Positions 46,365 to 57,041 of a stretch of DNA of 64,000 nt are shown here, one piece after another. Numbering within the stretch: the stretch's first letter is position 1; each line of letters begins with the position of its first letter. A program made the position numbers and the translations under genes. The DNA comes from Gammaproteobacteria bacterium. Its GTDB lineage: Bacteria > Pseudomonadota > Gammaproteobacteria > Pseudomonadales > Porticoccaceae. Below the pieces are notes generated by a model. That model did no database searches and was not told the origin of the DNA. It was given only the letters and a program-made list of their open reading frames with translations. Where the stretch lies: contig JACPPB010000002.1 of assembly GCA_016191205.1 (NCBI GenBank), positions 1 through 64,000 on the forward strand. The letters run 5' to 3'.

Positions 46365-48251
46365 ATGAAACAGCTCGACCACTGCGATACCCTGATCCGC
46401 AACGCCCTGGTTTTCGACGGCAGCGGCAAGACGCCGCAGATCGAGGATCTGGCCATCAAGGGCGGCAAGGTGCTGGCGCGCGGCCCCGATTTGCAGGTCG
46501 GTGCAGCCACCGAAACCGTCGATGCCACGGGCAAATGGCTGCTGCCGGGCATGCTCGACATCCATACCCACCTGGACCTGGAAGTCGAGGTCAATCCCGG
46601 CCTCCCCGAGGCGGTACGCCACGGTTCCACCACGGTGCTGGTGGGCAACTGCTCGCTGGGCACCGCGTTCGGCTCGCAGCGTCGCAATGGCGAAGACCCC
46701 ATCGTCGACTGCTTCACCCGGGTCGAAAACATGCCCAAACGGGTCCTGGAAAAATGCATCGCCAAGATGGACTGGAACAACACGGCGGACTATCTCAAGC
46801 ACTTCGAGAAAATCCCGCTCGGTCCCAACGTCGCCGCCTTCCTGCCCCATTCGATGCTGCGTGTCGAAGTCATGGGCACCGAGGCGTCCATCACGCGTCC
46901 GCCCACCAAGGCGGAGCGAAAAAAAATGGCCGAACTGATGGAATCCGCCATGCAGCAGGGTTACATGGGCCTGTCCACGGACCAGATCGTGTTCCACTAC
47001 CTGTCCAACGACCCCAACAAGCAGATACGAATCCCGTCCCACTTCGCCGAGGATGACGAACTTCGTCCCATCATCGAGATCGTGCGCAAGCACAAGGGTG
47101 TGTGGCAGACCAATCCCGATGGCCAGCGCATGCTGCGCACGCTGAAGCGCTACTTCTGGTCCGCCGGCCGCTTCCGGCGCGGACCGCTCAAAATCTCGGC
47201 CCTGACGGCAGTGGACTTCGTCTCGGTCCCCGGCGTCTGGCAGAAAATGCTGAAGCTCGGCAGCATCATCAATTCGAAGTGGTTCAAGGGCAAGATTCAC
47301 TTCCAGGCGCTGGGCGGCGGCTTTCGCATGTGGTCCGACGGCATGATCTCCCCGGTGTTCGAGGAACTGCCCTCCACCCGCCGGATCATTGCCTGCGAAC
47401 AGGAAGACCGCGCGGGGCGTCTGGCACTGCTCAACGATCCGGCGTGGCTTGCGGACTTCAAGGGTGACTGGGCCAAGATGACCAACACCACGGCCAACAT
47501 CACCCAGATCGGCGGCAAATCCGATGAGCGCGCCACCTTCCAGATGAACTACGCGAAAATGTACTTCGACAAGTGCGCAGTGCCGTCCTGGAACGGCGAC
47601 AGCCTGGCGGACGTGCTGAACCGGTTGACGCAGTACAAGGCGAGTGGCGGCAAGAGCGGCGCCAAGGACGCCGCCGAGGCGGCGGAGTTCGACCGCTTCC
47701 CCGACACCGCGACGGATTCACGCGAGTTCTGGCTGCAATGCATGCGCCTGTACGATACCGATTTCCGCTGGTGGTTTGACGTCGCCAACACCAACGAGGA
47801 CATCGTCGAACAGATCCTGTTCGACAAGAACGCTCTCCCGGGTTTCAACGATTCCGGCGCACATCTGACCAACCTGTCGTTCTATGACGGCAACCTGGGC
47901 ACCCTGCGCATCGCCCAGAAACGCGGCCTTGAGCGGGTCGCGCACGCGGTGCATCGCCTGACCCGCGAACCGGCGGAATTCTTCGGTCTCGACGTGGGCC
48001 GCATCGATCCGGGCGCCCAGGCCGATATCGTGCTGATCGATCCCGAACAGCTGAAAAACCACGACATGAATGCCAGTCGTACCCGGATATACCACGAGAT
48101 TTTCGAGAACGACGTGCTGGTGAATCGCTGCGACGGTGTGGTGAATCAGGTCTACATCCATGGTCAGCGCGTGTGGGAAGAAGGCTCCCGCTTTACGCCA
48201 GCTCTGGGCACCAGGACCCTGGGTCGTGCCCTCCGGGCCAACCGCCACTGA
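46365..48251 (+). CDS. N-acyl-D-amino-acid deacylase-like amidohydrolase
   Basis: A 628-residue amidohydrolase-superfamily enzyme from ATG at 46365. N-terminal TLIRNALVFDGSGKTPQIEDLAIKGGKV and LLPGMLDIHTHLDLEVEVNPGLPEAVRHGSTTVLVGNCSLG (metal HTH and Cys) are typical of D-aminoacylases. GFNDSGAHLTNLSFYDGNL carries the Asp/His. The C-terminus has GAQADIVLIDPEQL and VYIHGQRVWEEG. It probably hydrolyses N-acyl-D-amino acids or a related amide; the exact substrate is unresolved. It is followed by a strong terminator. Confidence 0.82.
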   Translation: MKQLDHCDTLIRNALVFDGSGKTPQIEDLAIKGGKVLARGPDLQVGAATETVDATGKWLLPGMLDIHTHLDLEVEVNPGLPEAVRHGSTTVLVGNCSLGTAFGSQRRNGEDPIVDCFTRVENMPKRVLEKCIAKMDWNNTADYLKHFEKIPLGPNVAAFLPHSMLRVEVMGTEASITRPPTKAERKKMAELMESAMQQGYMGLSTDQIVFHYLSNDPNKQIRIPSHFAEDDELRPIIEIVRKHKGVWQTNPDGQRMLRTLKRYFWSAGRFRRGPLKISALTAVDFVSVPGVWQKMLKLGSIINSKWFKGKIHFQALGGGFRMWSDGMISPVFEELPSTRRIIACEQEDRAGRLALLNDPAWLADFKGDWAKMTNTTANITQIGGKSDERATFQMNYAKMYFDKCAVPSWNGDSLADVLNRLTQYKASGGKSGAKDAAEAAEFDRFPDTATDSREFWLQCMRLYDTDFRWWFDVANTNEDIVEQILFDKNALPGFNDSGAHLTNLSFYDGNLGTLRIAQKRGLERVAHAVHRLTREPAEFFGLDVGRIDPGAQADIVLIDPEQLKNHDMNASRTRIYHEIFENDVLVNRCDGVVNQVYIHGQRVWEEGSRFTPALGTRTLGRALRANRH

Positions 48252-48256
48252 CATTT

Positions 48257-48299
48257 CCGGGCGTGGGGACGGTTATTCCTCCCGACGCCCGGGTTTTTT
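48257..48299 (+). terminator. Rho-independent terminator after the amidohydrolase
   Basis: A perfect 8-base stem CCGGGCGT (48257-48264) and ACGCCCGG (48285-48292), extended inward by GGGG/TCCC pairing, is followed by six T bases (48294-48299). Confidence 0.88.
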
Positions 48300-48572
48300 G
48301 TGACGTCTCACCTTCAACAACATGCTCCTCGCGCCGGGCTGGGAACCGAAGTCTCCAACCCGGCACTGAACACCCGCCTGCGGCCCGCCAGTCACCACGG
48401 GACAAAAATCTCCCGAACATGCTTCAATGCCCCAGCCATGCGCTCAGCCAGCATCCGTGGCGTGGGCGCTATCCATGACTCGGCGACCCGCAAACTACGG
48501 CGAGATTGACCTGCATCAGCATGGCTTCCCCGTATGCCGGTAGGGTGGATCGAACATTCGACGAGGTATTTT
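48300..48572. other. intergenic region, no gene recognised
   Basis: 273 bases between the terminator and the host-attachment gene. I see no gene, repeat or clear promoter. A TTGACC at 48506-48511 has no good -10 at the proper distance. Confidence 0.45.
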
Positions 48573-49013
48573 ATGTCCAGCGTGATTGGTGTCGTGGTCT
48601 GCAACCACAGTCAGGCCCGCCTGTTCAAGGCGAACCAGATGTCGATCGTCAGCGAAATCGCCGATCAGGTGAACCCGCAAGCCCGCATGCCCGATCAGGA
48701 TCTGGCGACCGATGAGCCGGGAAAGTATCGCGGCGGCGGTCTCGGGGGTCAGCGCCACTCCGAAGATCATCGCACCACACAAAGGGACAAGGCCGCGGCA
48801 AATTTTGCCCGCGATATCGCCGCCACCACGGAGGCGATGGTGACGACGCATCGGCTGGAAAAACTCTACATCGTCGCGGAACCGGCCATGCTCGGTCTGC
48901 TGCGCGCCGAGCTGTCGGAGCGCTGCAGGAAGCTGGTAGCGGACGAAATCACCAAGGACGTCGTGGGACGGACGCCGGATCAGATCAGGGATTATCTGCC
49001 GACGCCGCTGTGA
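48573..49013 (+). CDS. host-attachment family protein
   Basis: 146 residues from ATG at 48573 (MSSVIGVVVCNHSQARLFKAN), matching the family annotated as protein required for attachment to host cells (AtsE-like). Family features: the opening strand VVVCNHSQARLF, the polar insert GQRHSEDHRTTQRDKAAANFARDIA and LEKLYIVAEPAMLGLLRAEL, RLVADEITKDVV-like end (KLVADEITKDVVGRTPDQIRDYL). The layout resembles release-factor-like stalk/eRF1 folds. The biological role is unclear outside the species in which it was named. Confidence 0.83.
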   Translation: MSSVIGVVVCNHSQARLFKANQMSIVSEIADQVNPQARMPDQDLATDEPGKYRGGGLGGQRHSEDHRTTQRDKAAANFARDIAATTEAMVTTHRLEKLYIVAEPAMLGLLRAELSERCRKLVADEITKDVVGRTPDQIRDYLPTPL

Positions 49014-49101
49014 CGTTTTTTCTGGTGTCCGGAGGATTCTGACGCCCGGCAAGCCTGGCCTGCCGGGAACGACCGCCCGCGAGGTGGGGCGGCGAGGGAA
49101 T

Positions 49102-49178
49102 TGGTCGGAGCGGCGGGATTTGAACCCACGACCACCACACCCCCAGTGTGGTGCGCTACCATGCTGCGCTACGCTCCG
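49102..49178 (-). tRNA. tRNA-Pro (anticodon GGG)
   Basis: 77 bases with encoded CCA. Acceptor stem CGGAGCG/CGCTCCG is perfect; the D-loop, the anticodon stem CCACA/TGTGG with loop CTGGGGG (anticodon GGG) and the T-arm GTGGGTTCAAATCCCGC are normal. It lies downstream of ihfA-merR as in many gammaproteobacteria. A TATGAT at 49208-49213 (minus strand) is a possible -10. Confidence 0.97.
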
Positions 49179-49253
49179 AGATTTTCCGGTGACCCGGAAA
49201 GTCCGACATCATACTGGATGCCACCACCGGGAGCCACCGGAAAAGCGAGAAAA

Positions 49254-49610
49254 TCAGGGTTTCAACACCACCAGCACGTCTTCCAGCTCGCTCACGGTCT
49301 GGTCGATCAACTGGCGGATCTGGGTAGCTTCCTGTTTGATATGTTCACCACCCAGACGTTGGCGCGCACCGCCGATCGTGAAGCCCTGCTCGTAAAGCAA
49401 CGACCGGATCTGCCGGATCATGATGACATCCTGACGCTGATAGTAGCGGCGATTACCCCGACGCTTTACCGGATTCAGCATCGGAAACTCCTGTTCCCAA
49501 TAACGCAGGACATGGGGCTTCACGTCGCAGAGCTCACTGACCTCGCCGATCGTAAAATAACGCTTGCCGGGAATGACCGGCAACTGACTGTTGTTACTGG
49601 GTTCCAGCAT
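49254..49610 (-). CDS. MerR-family transcriptional regulator
   Basis: 118 residues. The winged-helix part is [27 protein letters not shown] with the wing [13 protein letters not shown], then a helical dimerisation part ending [12 protein letters not shown]. No metal-binding cysteine cluster is present, so it is not a mercury or copper sensor. This gene sits after ihfA in most gammaproteobacteria and overlaps it by 17 bases here. Targets unknown. Confidence 0.92.
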   Translation of the reverse strand: MLEPSNNSQLPVIPGKRYFTIGEVSELCDVKPHVLRYWEQEFPMLNPVKRRGNRRYYQRQDVIMIRQIRSLLYEQGFTIGGARQRLGGEHIKQEATQIRQLIDQTVSELEDVLVVLKP

Positions 49611-49893
49611 GGCGTTCTACTCTGGCTTTCAGCTTCTGGCCGGGCTTGAAGGTCACCACCCGGCGTGCGGTTATGGGGATTTCCTCACCGGTTTTGGGAT
49701 TGCGGCCGGGACGGGGGCTTTTGTCGCGTAAGTCGAAATTACCAAAACTCGATAGTTTTACCGGGTCGTTCGCTTCCAGCGCAGTGCGAATCTCCTCAAA
49801 GAAATATTCGACAATTTCCTTGGCTTCGCGCTTGTTGAGCCCAAGCTCGACGTAAAGCAGCTCGGCGATATCGGCTTTCGTGAGCGCTGACAT
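49594..49893 (-). CDS. ihfA: integration host factor subunit alpha
   Basis: DNA-bending protein, 99 residues, acting as a heterodimer with IhfB. Contains [34 protein letters not shown], the beta-arm [20 protein letters not shown] and [11 protein letters not shown]. It directly follows pheT (no gap), the conserved pheST-ihfA order. Confidence 0.97.
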   Translation of the reverse strand: MSALTKADIAELLYVELGLNKREAKEIVEYFFEEIRTALEANDPVKLSSFGNFDLRDKSPRPGRNPKTGEEIPITARRVVTFKPGQKLKARVERHAGTQ

Positions 49894-52275
49894 CTATTCC
49901 CCCCGTAGCCTGGCACCAAACTCGGCAGCAAGCGCCTCCAGCACCGCAGCCTCAGCTGACTGCACGTCGCTGTCCTCCAGAGTGCGCGAACTGTCTTGAA
50001 AGGTCAAGCCAATGGCAATGCTTTTCTTATTATTTTCAATATGTTCGCCGTGATAGACGTCAAAGATTCTGGCTTCGGTCAAAGACTCACCGGAAGCCCT
50101 TTTTACCGTGCCCAGCACAGCTGCAGCGGTAACTTCCCGGGGCACCACAATCGCGATATCGCGGCGCACCGCCGGAAAACGACTGAGCGACCGGAACGCC
50201 GCGGTGGCGGCACCGGGCAGTCTGTCGAGAGCGAGTTCGAACAGAAACACTGGCTGGTCAAAATCCAGCGCGCGTGCAACCACCGGGCTCAACAGCCCCA
50301 GATGCCCGAGCGTCGCATCGCCATCATCGCGGAGCCGCAGGCACTGGCCCGGGTGCAGGGCCGGGTGCGTGCCCCGCTCCCCGCTGACCCGAGCACCAAT
50401 ACCCAGTGCCGCGAGGAGCGCTTCAACATCGCCCTTGAGCGCAAAGAAATCCACCTGGTCGCGCGCGTTGGCCCAGCCCTCGGGCTCGCGATTGCCGGTT
50501 ATCAGTCCGGCGAGCGTCATGCGCTGCTCGCCGTCGGGACCGCCGCCAAAGCGCAATCCGGTTTCGAACAATCGCACCCGCTCCTGCTGGCGATTCAGGT
50601 TGTGGCGCAGCGCCAGCAGCAATCCGGGCCACAGGCTGGGTCGCATCACCGACATGGCGGCGCTGATCGGATTGATTACCGGGATCGCGGGCGCGCCGCC
50701 CGTCACCAGCCCGGCGATTTCGGGTGGTACAAAGCTGTAGCAAATGACTTCACGATAGCCGCGCTGCACCAGCACAGCCCTGATCCCCGCGAGATCGCGC
50801 TGCCGCGACGGGCCGATCTCGGGTGCCAGCACGGGCGTGGCGCTGGGCAGATTGTTGTAGCCGTGAATGCGGGCAATCTCCTCGATGAGATCCGCCTCGA
50901 TGCCCAGATCGAAACGCCAACTGGGCGCGCGGAACTGCCAGTGATCCGGGGTTTCCTCGACCAGTTCGAGACCCAGGCTCGCAAGCATCGTCTTGACCCG
51001 CTCCGGCGCAAAATCGAGCCGCAATTGCTGGGCCAGTCGCTTGCGGCGCAGTTGAATGACGCCGGGTGCGGCCAGGGCGCCGGTATCCTCGGCAACCAGC
51101 GCTGGGCCGGGTTTGCCGCCGGTGATTTCCAGCAACAGCGCCGTCGCGCGTTCGAGTGCCCGCAGGGGCAACTCGGGATCGACGCCGCGCTCGAAGCGAT
51201 GCGAGGAATCCGTATGCAGTCCGAACTGGCGCGCCTTGCCGGCCACGGCCAGCGGCTGAAAGTGGGCGCTTTCCAGGAATACGTCCCGGGTCTGCGCATC
51301 GACTCCGCTGTCGCGCCCGCCCATGATGCCCGCCAGCGCCAGCGTGCGCTGCGCATCGGCAATCACCAGGCAGCCGGCGTCAAGTTCGAGGACGTTGCCG
51401 TCGAGCAGGGTCAGCGTCTCGCCGGATCTGGCGTGGCGCACTTCGATGCCGGTGCCGTGAAGGCGTCCGAGGTCGAAACCGTGCATCGGCTGCCCCAATT
51501 CCAGCATCACGTAATTGGTGACATCGACCACCGGGTGAATGCCGCGGATGCCACCACGGCGCAGGCGTTCGAGCATCCACACGGGCGTTTTCGCCTCGGG
51601 ATCGATGGCGCGAATGATGCGGCCTGCGTAGCGCGGGCAGGCGCCGGCGGCGTTCAAACGGATCGGCAACGCATCCGCGATGGTCGCGGGCACCGGGGCG
51701 ACCGGGAAATCCTGCAGCGGAGCACCCATCACCGCCGCAACTTCCCGGGCCAATCCCCGAACGCCGAGACAGTCGCCGCGATTCGGCGTCAGGTCTACTT
51801 CAATGACTTCGTCGTCCAGCGCCAGCGCAGCGCGCAGATCGGTGCCGGCGCGCAGGTCGGCCGGCAACTCAAGCAACCCGGCCTGGTCGCTGGAAAGCCC
51901 CAGCTCGGCCGCGGAGCAGAGCATGCCCTGCGATTCGACACCCCTTAATCTGGCGGCCTTGATGGTCAGCTCGCCGGGCAGACATGCGCCGATTTGGGCG
52001 AATGGAGCCTTCAGGCCCAGACGGGCATTGGGCGCTCCGCAGACCACCTGCACGGGAGCATCGCCTCCAGCGCCGACGCGGCAGACCCGCAGCTGATCGG
52101 CATCGGGATGCGGCTCGATCGCCACGATTTCACCCACGACGACGTTCGTAAACGGCGGCGCGGCAGGCTCCACACCGTCCACCTCGAGTCCCGCCATGGT
52201 GAGACCCGCCACCAGGTCGGGCGTGGCGATCTCGATGTCCACATGCTGCAACAGCCAGGCTTTGCTGAATTTCAT
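49894..52275 (-). CDS. pheT: phenylalanyl-tRNA synthetase beta subunit
   Basis: 793 residues, the normal length. Order: N-terminal helix and EMAP-like tRNA-binding fold (VVVGEIVAIEPHPDADQLRVCRV), B3/B4 editing domain (YVMLELGQPMHGFDLGRL), B5, the synthetase-like core (EEIARIHGYNNLP; INPISAAMSVMRPSLWPGLL) and the C-terminal ferredoxin-like anticodon domain (LSRFPAVRRDIAIVVPREV). Works as an (alpha-beta)2 tetramer with PheS, 21 bases upstream. Confidence 0.97.
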   Translation of the reverse strand: MKFSKAWLLQHVDIEIATPDLVAGLTMAGLEVDGVEPAAPPFTNVVVGEIVAIEPHPDADQLRVCRVGAGGDAPVQVVCGAPNARLGLKAPFAQIGACLPGELTIKAARLRGVESQGMLCSAAELGLSSDQAGLLELPADLRAGTDLRAALALDDEVIEVDLTPNRGDCLGVRGLAREVAAVMGAPLQDFPVAPVPATIADALPIRLNAAGACPRYAGRIIRAIDPEAKTPVWMLERLRRGGIRGIHPVVDVTNYVMLELGQPMHGFDLGRLHGTGIEVRHARSGETLTLLDGNVLELDAGCLVIADAQRTLALAGIMGGRDSGVDAQTRDVFLESAHFQPLAVAGKARQFGLHTDSSHRFERGVDPELPLRALERATALLLEITGGKPGPALVAEDTGALAAPGVIQLRRKRLAQQLRLDFAPERVKTMLASLGLELVEETPDHWQFRAPSWRFDLGIEADLIEEIARIHGYNNLPSATPVLAPEIGPSRQRDLAGIRAVLVQRGYREVICYSFVPPEIAGLVTGGAPAIPVINPISAAMSVMRPSLWPGLLLALRHNLNRQQERVRLFETGLRFGGGPDGEQRMTLAGLITGNREPEGWANARDQVDFFALKGDVEALLAALGIGARVSGERGTHPALHPGQCLRLRDDGDATLGHLGLLSPVVARALDFDQPVFLFELALDRLPGAATAAFRSLSRFPAVRRDIAIVVPREVTAAAVLGTVKRASGESLTEARIFDVYHGEHIENNKKSIAIGLTFQDSSRTLEDSDVQSAEAAVLEALAAEFGARLRGE

Positions 52276-52296
52276 CGCGTCCTCAAACTCCCCGGC

Positions 52297-53313
<1,017 letters not shown>

Positions 53314-53376
53314 TCAGCTCGTTGCGTTGCCAGCCGGGCGGTGCGCGCATACCTCGCGGCACCCACACCCGCGGTC

Positions 53377-53409
53377 AAAAAAAACGGGGAAAGAGCGCGC
53401 CCTTTCCCC
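53377..53409 (-). terminator. Rho-independent terminator/attenuator between rplT and pheS
   Basis: On the minus strand GGGGAAAG (53402-53409) pairs with CTTTCCCC (53386-53393) across an 8-base loop and is followed by G and eight T. It lies in the 136-base gap, so it can reduce read-through of the ribosomal-protein transcript into pheST. Confidence 0.88.
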
Positions 53410-53446
53410 ACCATTTCACCGGTCGCCGCGCCGCGGGCGCGCCACC

Positions 53447-53803
53447 TCAGCCCAATGCGGCTTTGGCCTGGGCTGTCACCACGGCAAACGCCGCCTTGTC
53501 GTGTACGGCAAGATCGGCCAGCACCCGGCGATCCAGCTCGATGTTGGCGCGCTTCAGGCCGGCAATGAGCTGGCTGTAGGTGATGCCTTCGGCGCGTGCC
53601 TGGGCATTGATCCGCGTGATCCAGAGCGCGCGGAAAGTACGTTTCTTGACGCGGCGGTCGCGATAGGCGTACTGCCCCGCTTTGATGACCGCCTGCTTGG
53701 CCACCCGATAGATCCGGCTGCGCGCGCCGTAGTATCCCTTGGCCAGCTTGAGAATTTTCTTGTGCCGTCGATGGGCGGTTACGCCCCGCTTGACTCTCGC
53801 CAT
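53447..53803 (-). CDS. rplT: 50S ribosomal protein L20
   Basis: 118 residues: [69 protein letters not shown]. In E. coli L20 also represses the infC-rpmI-rplT message. Located 29 bases after rpmI. Confidence 0.98.
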   Translation of the reverse strand: MARVKRGVTAHRRHKKILKLAKGYYGARSRIYRVAKQAVIKAGQYAYRDRRVKKRTFRALWITRINAQARAEGITYSQLIAGLKRANIELDRRVLADLAVHDKAAFAVVTAQAKAALG

Positions 53804-53832
53804 GACAATATCCTCCGGTTAATTGATGACAA

Positions 53833-54024
53833 TCAGCAGCGCAGCATGCGGTCAACCAATGGCGTGTCCGAGCCATTGAGTACCCGGGTGCCACGCAACT
53901 GGCGTTTGCGCTTGGTCGTCATCTTGGTGAGGATATGGCTCTTGAAAGCCCGCTTGTGTTTGTAGCCGGCGGCGGTTTTCTTGAACCGCTTGGCGGCTCC
54001 GCTGTGTACTTTCATCTTTGGCAT
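53833..54024 (-). CDS. rpmI: 50S ribosomal protein L35
   Basis: 63 residues, [34 protein letters not shown] followed by [22 protein letters not shown]. Preceded by GGAGGTAGC on the minus strand. Between infC and rplT as in nearly all bacteria. Confidence 0.97.
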   Translation of the reverse strand: MPKMKVHSGAAKRFKKTAAGYKHKRAFKSHILTKMTTKRKRQLRGTRVLNGSDTPLVDRMLRC

Positions 54025-54117
54025 TTTGCTACCTCCAGGTAGTCGTAATCAGGTAGTGGTCAGTGGTAACGAAGCCGCCGGTCAGCCTGCCAAAAGGCTG
54101 AACGCGGAAGGCATTTT

Positions 54118-54666
54118 TCAGGACTTCTTCCGGCTTTTTGGTGCAATCACCATGGTCAACTGCCGGCCTTCCATTTTCGGGAACTGCTCTACCGCTCCCA
54201 TATCTTCGAGATCCTGCTCGATACGCTTGAGCATTTCCATGCCCAGTTCCTGGTGCGCCATTTCGCGGCCCCGGTAACGCAAGGTCACCTTGGCCTTGTC
54301 GCCGTTCTCGAGGAACCGCCGCACATTGCGCAGCTTGATCTGGTAGTCCGCCTCGTCGGTTCCGGGACGGAACTTCATTTCCTTGATCTGGATCTGCTTC
54401 TGCTTCTTGCGCTGTACCGCCTGCTGTTTCTTGGCTTCGAAAATATGCTTTCCGTAGTCCATCAGCTTGCAGACGGGGGGTTCGCCTTCCGGTGCGATCT
54501 CGACCAGATCCATGGTGGCTTCGGCGGCGAGTTTGCGCGCCTCCTCGATGGACACGATGCCGATCTGCTCGCTCTCGGCGCCAATCAGGCGTACTTCCTT
54601 GACGTCGTCAATCTCGTCATTCAGCCGGGCACGCTTGCCATGGCCCTTGCCGTAACTTTTTTTGAT
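54118..54666 (-). CDS. infC: translation initiation factor IF-3, ATC start codon
   Basis: Binds the 30S subunit, discriminates against wrong start codons and initiator tRNAs. With the start at 54666 the protein is 182 residues, beginning (I)[28 protein letters not shown]; the first in-frame ATG (54555) would remove 37 conserved residues. An in-frame stop lies three codons upstream of ATC, so no ATG/GTG/TTG is available. CGGAG stands 9 bases upstream. Rare AUU/AUC-type starts are known for infC and let IF-3 repress its own synthesis. Features seen: [62 protein letters not shown]. Confidence 0.93.
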   Translation of the reverse strand: MKKSYGKGHGKRARLNDEIDDVKEVRLIGAESEQIGIVSIEEARKLAAEATMDLVEIAPEGEPPVCKLMDYGKHIFEAKKQQAVQRKKQKQIQIKEMKFRPGTDEADYQIKLRNVRRFLENGDKAKVTLRYRGREMAHQELGMEMLKRIEQDLEDMGAVEQFPKMEGRQLTMVIAPKSRKKS

Positions 54667-54682
54667 AGCCCGCTACTCCGTT

Positions 54683-56608
54683 CTAGTTGTCGTTCATGAC
54701 CCTGCTGCGCTGGCTGACGCGCTCGTCGAGAAGCTCGACAAACCGTTCCAGTGTCATGGTGCCCAGATCCGCGCCTTCACGGGTACGAACCGCGACCGAG
54801 CGGGCTTGCGCCTCCCGATCGCCGACGATCAGCAGATAGGGCGTCTTGAGCAGGGTGTGCTCGCGAATCTTAAAGCCGATCTTCTCATTTCTCAAGTCAT
54901 TCGTAACCCGGAACCCTTTGTTTTGCAAGGCTTCGGTCACCTCTTGCACATAGCCGGCCTGGTTGTCGGTGATATTCAGCACGACCGCCTGTTCGGGCGC
55001 CAGCCAGGGCGGGAAGGCGCCTTCGTATTGCTCGATCAAAATCCCGATGAAGCGCTCGAACGAGCCCAGTACCGCGCGGTGCAGCATCACCGGCACTTGG
55101 CGGCTGTCGTCCTGGGCCACATATTGGGCGCCGAGCCGCTCGGGCATCGAGAAATCCACCTGGATGGTGCCGAGCTGCCACACCCGGCCGATGCAGTCCT
55201 TGAGCGAAAACTCTATTTTGGGGCCGTAGAATGCACCCTCCCCCGGCAGCAGTTCCCAATCCAGACCCTGGTGATTGAGGGCATCGGCAAGCGCCTGCTC
55301 GGCGCGGTCCCAGACTTCATCGGACCCGACCCGTTGCGGCGGGCGCGTGGAGAGTCGGTAGATCACCTCGTTGAACCCGAAGTCGGCGTAGATGCGATGC
55401 AGGAAGTCGATGAAGCGCGCGACTTCGCCCTGAATCTGGGCTTCGGTACAAAAAATATGGGCATCGTCCTGGGTGAAGCCGCGCACCCGCATGATGCCGT
55501 GCAGGGAACCCGAAGGCTCGTTGCGATGGCAGGAACCGAATTCGGCCAGCCGCAGCGGCAGATCGCGATAGCTTCTGAGCCCCTGGTTGTACACCTGGAC
55601 GTGGCAGGGGCAATTCATCGGCTTGATCGCGAACGCGCGTTCGTCGATTTGCAGCGCAAACATGTCGGCGCCGAACTTGTCCGCATGTCCGGAGCGCTGC
55701 CACAGCGAAAAATCCACCAACTGCGGAGTGCGGATCTCCTGATAGCCCGCCGCGCGCTGCATCTGGCGCATGTAGCCTTCGATTTGGGTGTAGAGCGTCC
55801 AGCCGCGCGGATGCCAGAACACCATGCCCGGCGCCTCTTCCTGGACATGAAACAGATCCAGGCGGCGACCCAGTTTGCGGTGATCGCGCTTCTCCGCTTC
55901 TTCGATACGCTGCAAATAGGCGTCGAGATCCTTCTTGCTCTGCCAGGCGGTGCCGTAAATGCGCTGCAACATGGCGTTGGCGGAATCCCCGCGCCAATAG
56001 GCGCCCGCCACCTTGGTCAGCTTGAATGCCGGGATCTTGCCGGTGCTCGGGACATGGGGGCCGCGGCAGAGATCGGTGAAATCACCCTGGCTGTACAGCG
56101 AAATGATCTGGTCTTCCGGAATGGCAGCGATGATCTCGGCCTTGTATTCCTCGCCGAGGCCGCGGAAATAGCCCACTGCCTCATCGCGGGGCATCTCGGA
56201 CCGGGTCACCCGGAGATCCGCCTGCGCCAGCTCCCGCATTTTCTCCTCGATCGCATCGAGATCTTCGGGGGTAAAGGGTCGGTGATAGGCGAAATCGTAG
56301 TAGAAGCCGTCCTCGATCACCGGGCCGATGGTGACCTGGGCCTCGGGAAACAGCGCTTTCACCGCCTGCGCCAGCAGGTGCGCACAGGAGTGGCGGATGA
56401 CCTCAAGGCCATCGGCGTCGCGACCGGTGACAATGGCCAGCGTCGCGTCGCGCTCGATCAGAAAGCCGGTATCCACCAACGCGCCATCGACCCGGCCCGC
56501 CAGCGCCGCCTTGGCGAGGCCGGCGCCGATGGCAGCCGCTACTTCACCCACGGTGACGGGATGGTCGAAATCGCGGTGACTGGCATCCGGAAGGGTAATG
56601 CGCGGCAT
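54683..56608 (-). CDS. thrS: threonyl-tRNA synthetase
   Basis: 641 residues. N-terminal TGS domain ([27 protein letters not shown]), editing domain with [34 protein letters not shown], catalytic class II core ([75 protein letters not shown]) and the anticodon domain ([22 protein letters not shown]). Ends 16 bases before infC. The 113-base leader from tRNA-Val could hold a regulatory structure, but none was identified. Confidence 0.98.
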   Translation of the reverse strand: MPRITLPDASHRDFDHPVTVGEVAAAIGAGLAKAALAGRVDGALVDTGFLIERDATLAIVTGRDADGLEVIRHSCAHLLAQAVKALFPEAQVTIGPVIEDGFYYDFAYHRPFTPEDLDAIEEKMRELAQADLRVTRSEMPRDEAVGYFRGLGEEYKAEIIAAIPEDQIISLYSQGDFTDLCRGPHVPSTGKIPAFKLTKVAGAYWRGDSANAMLQRIYGTAWQSKKDLDAYLQRIEEAEKRDHRKLGRRLDLFHVQEEAPGMVFWHPRGWTLYTQIEGYMRQMQRAAGYQEIRTPQLVDFSLWQRSGHADKFGADMFALQIDERAFAIKPMNCPCHVQVYNQGLRSYRDLPLRLAEFGSCHRNEPSGSLHGIMRVRGFTQDDAHIFCTEAQIQGEVARFIDFLHRIYADFGFNEVIYRLSTRPPQRVGSDEVWDRAEQALADALNHQGLDWELLPGEGAFYGPKIEFSLKDCIGRVWQLGTIQVDFSMPERLGAQYVAQDDSRQVPVMLHRAVLGSFERFIGILIEQYEGAFPPWLAPEQAVVLNITDNQAGYVQEVTEALQNKGFRVTNDLRNEKIGFKIREHTLLKTPYLLIVGDREAQARSVAVRTREGADLGTMTLERFVELLDERVSQRSRVMNDN

Positions 56609-56721
56609 GACTGTCTCGACGGTCAGTGGTGGCCCCTACCAAAGGCCACTTGCGGGTGCTGCTGCACCGGGAAACCCGCGGCGAAGGCTCACCGCCGGGT
56701 GCTTGCTACCAGAACGTTTAC

Positions 56722-56798
56722 TGGTAGGCACGAGTGGACTCGAACCACCGACCCCCACCATGTCAAGGTGGTGCTCTAACCAACTGAGCTACGTGCCT
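56722..56798 (-). tRNA. tRNA-Val (anticodon GAC)
   Basis: 77 bases with encoded CCA. Acceptor AGGCACG/CGTGCCT is perfect; anticodon stem CCACC/GGTGG with loop TTGACAT gives GAC; T-arm GGTGGTTCGAGTCCACT is normal. A near-consensus promoter lies just upstream. Confidence 0.97.
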
Positions 56799-56811
56799 GA
56801 AACGGGCCGAC

Positions 56812-56840
56812 AATTTACCAGCACGACACCAACATGACAA
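56812..56840 (-). promoter_or_regulatory. sigma-70 promoter of tRNA-Val
   Basis: Minus strand TTGTCA (56835-56840), 17-base spacer, TAAATT (56812-56817), then the GC-rich discriminator GTCGGCCCG, typical of stringently controlled stable-RNA promoters. Confidence 0.75.
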
Positions 56841-57011
56841 GGCGAACGCCGCACCGGTTGCCTGACCACTGTTGAAAAAAAGTCGCCGGAAGGGGCCGAT
56901 GCGAGGCACAGATCGCGCAGCGGCCGGGACGCGCCAACCTGGGCCGGCCCGAGAGCGGTCGCGGCGCAACCACGGCGCAACCATGCCGATCGCTGTCGCG
57001 ACAGAGTTTCA

Positions 57012-57031
57012 GCCGCCCGCCAGCGGGCGGC
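57012..57031 (-). terminator. possible terminator hairpin after pgsA
   Basis: A perfect 8-base stem GCCGCCCG/CGGGCGGC with a 4-base loop lies 10 bases after the pgsA stop. No T run follows, so it may only stabilise the 3' end or aid Rho-dependent termination. Confidence 0.35.
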
Positions 57032-57041
57032 AATCACTCCG

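Noticed and set aside
48392-48604. 70-codon frame on the minus strand before the host-attachment gene
   Set aside because: No family pattern, no ribosome site and it overlaps the start of a recognised gene.
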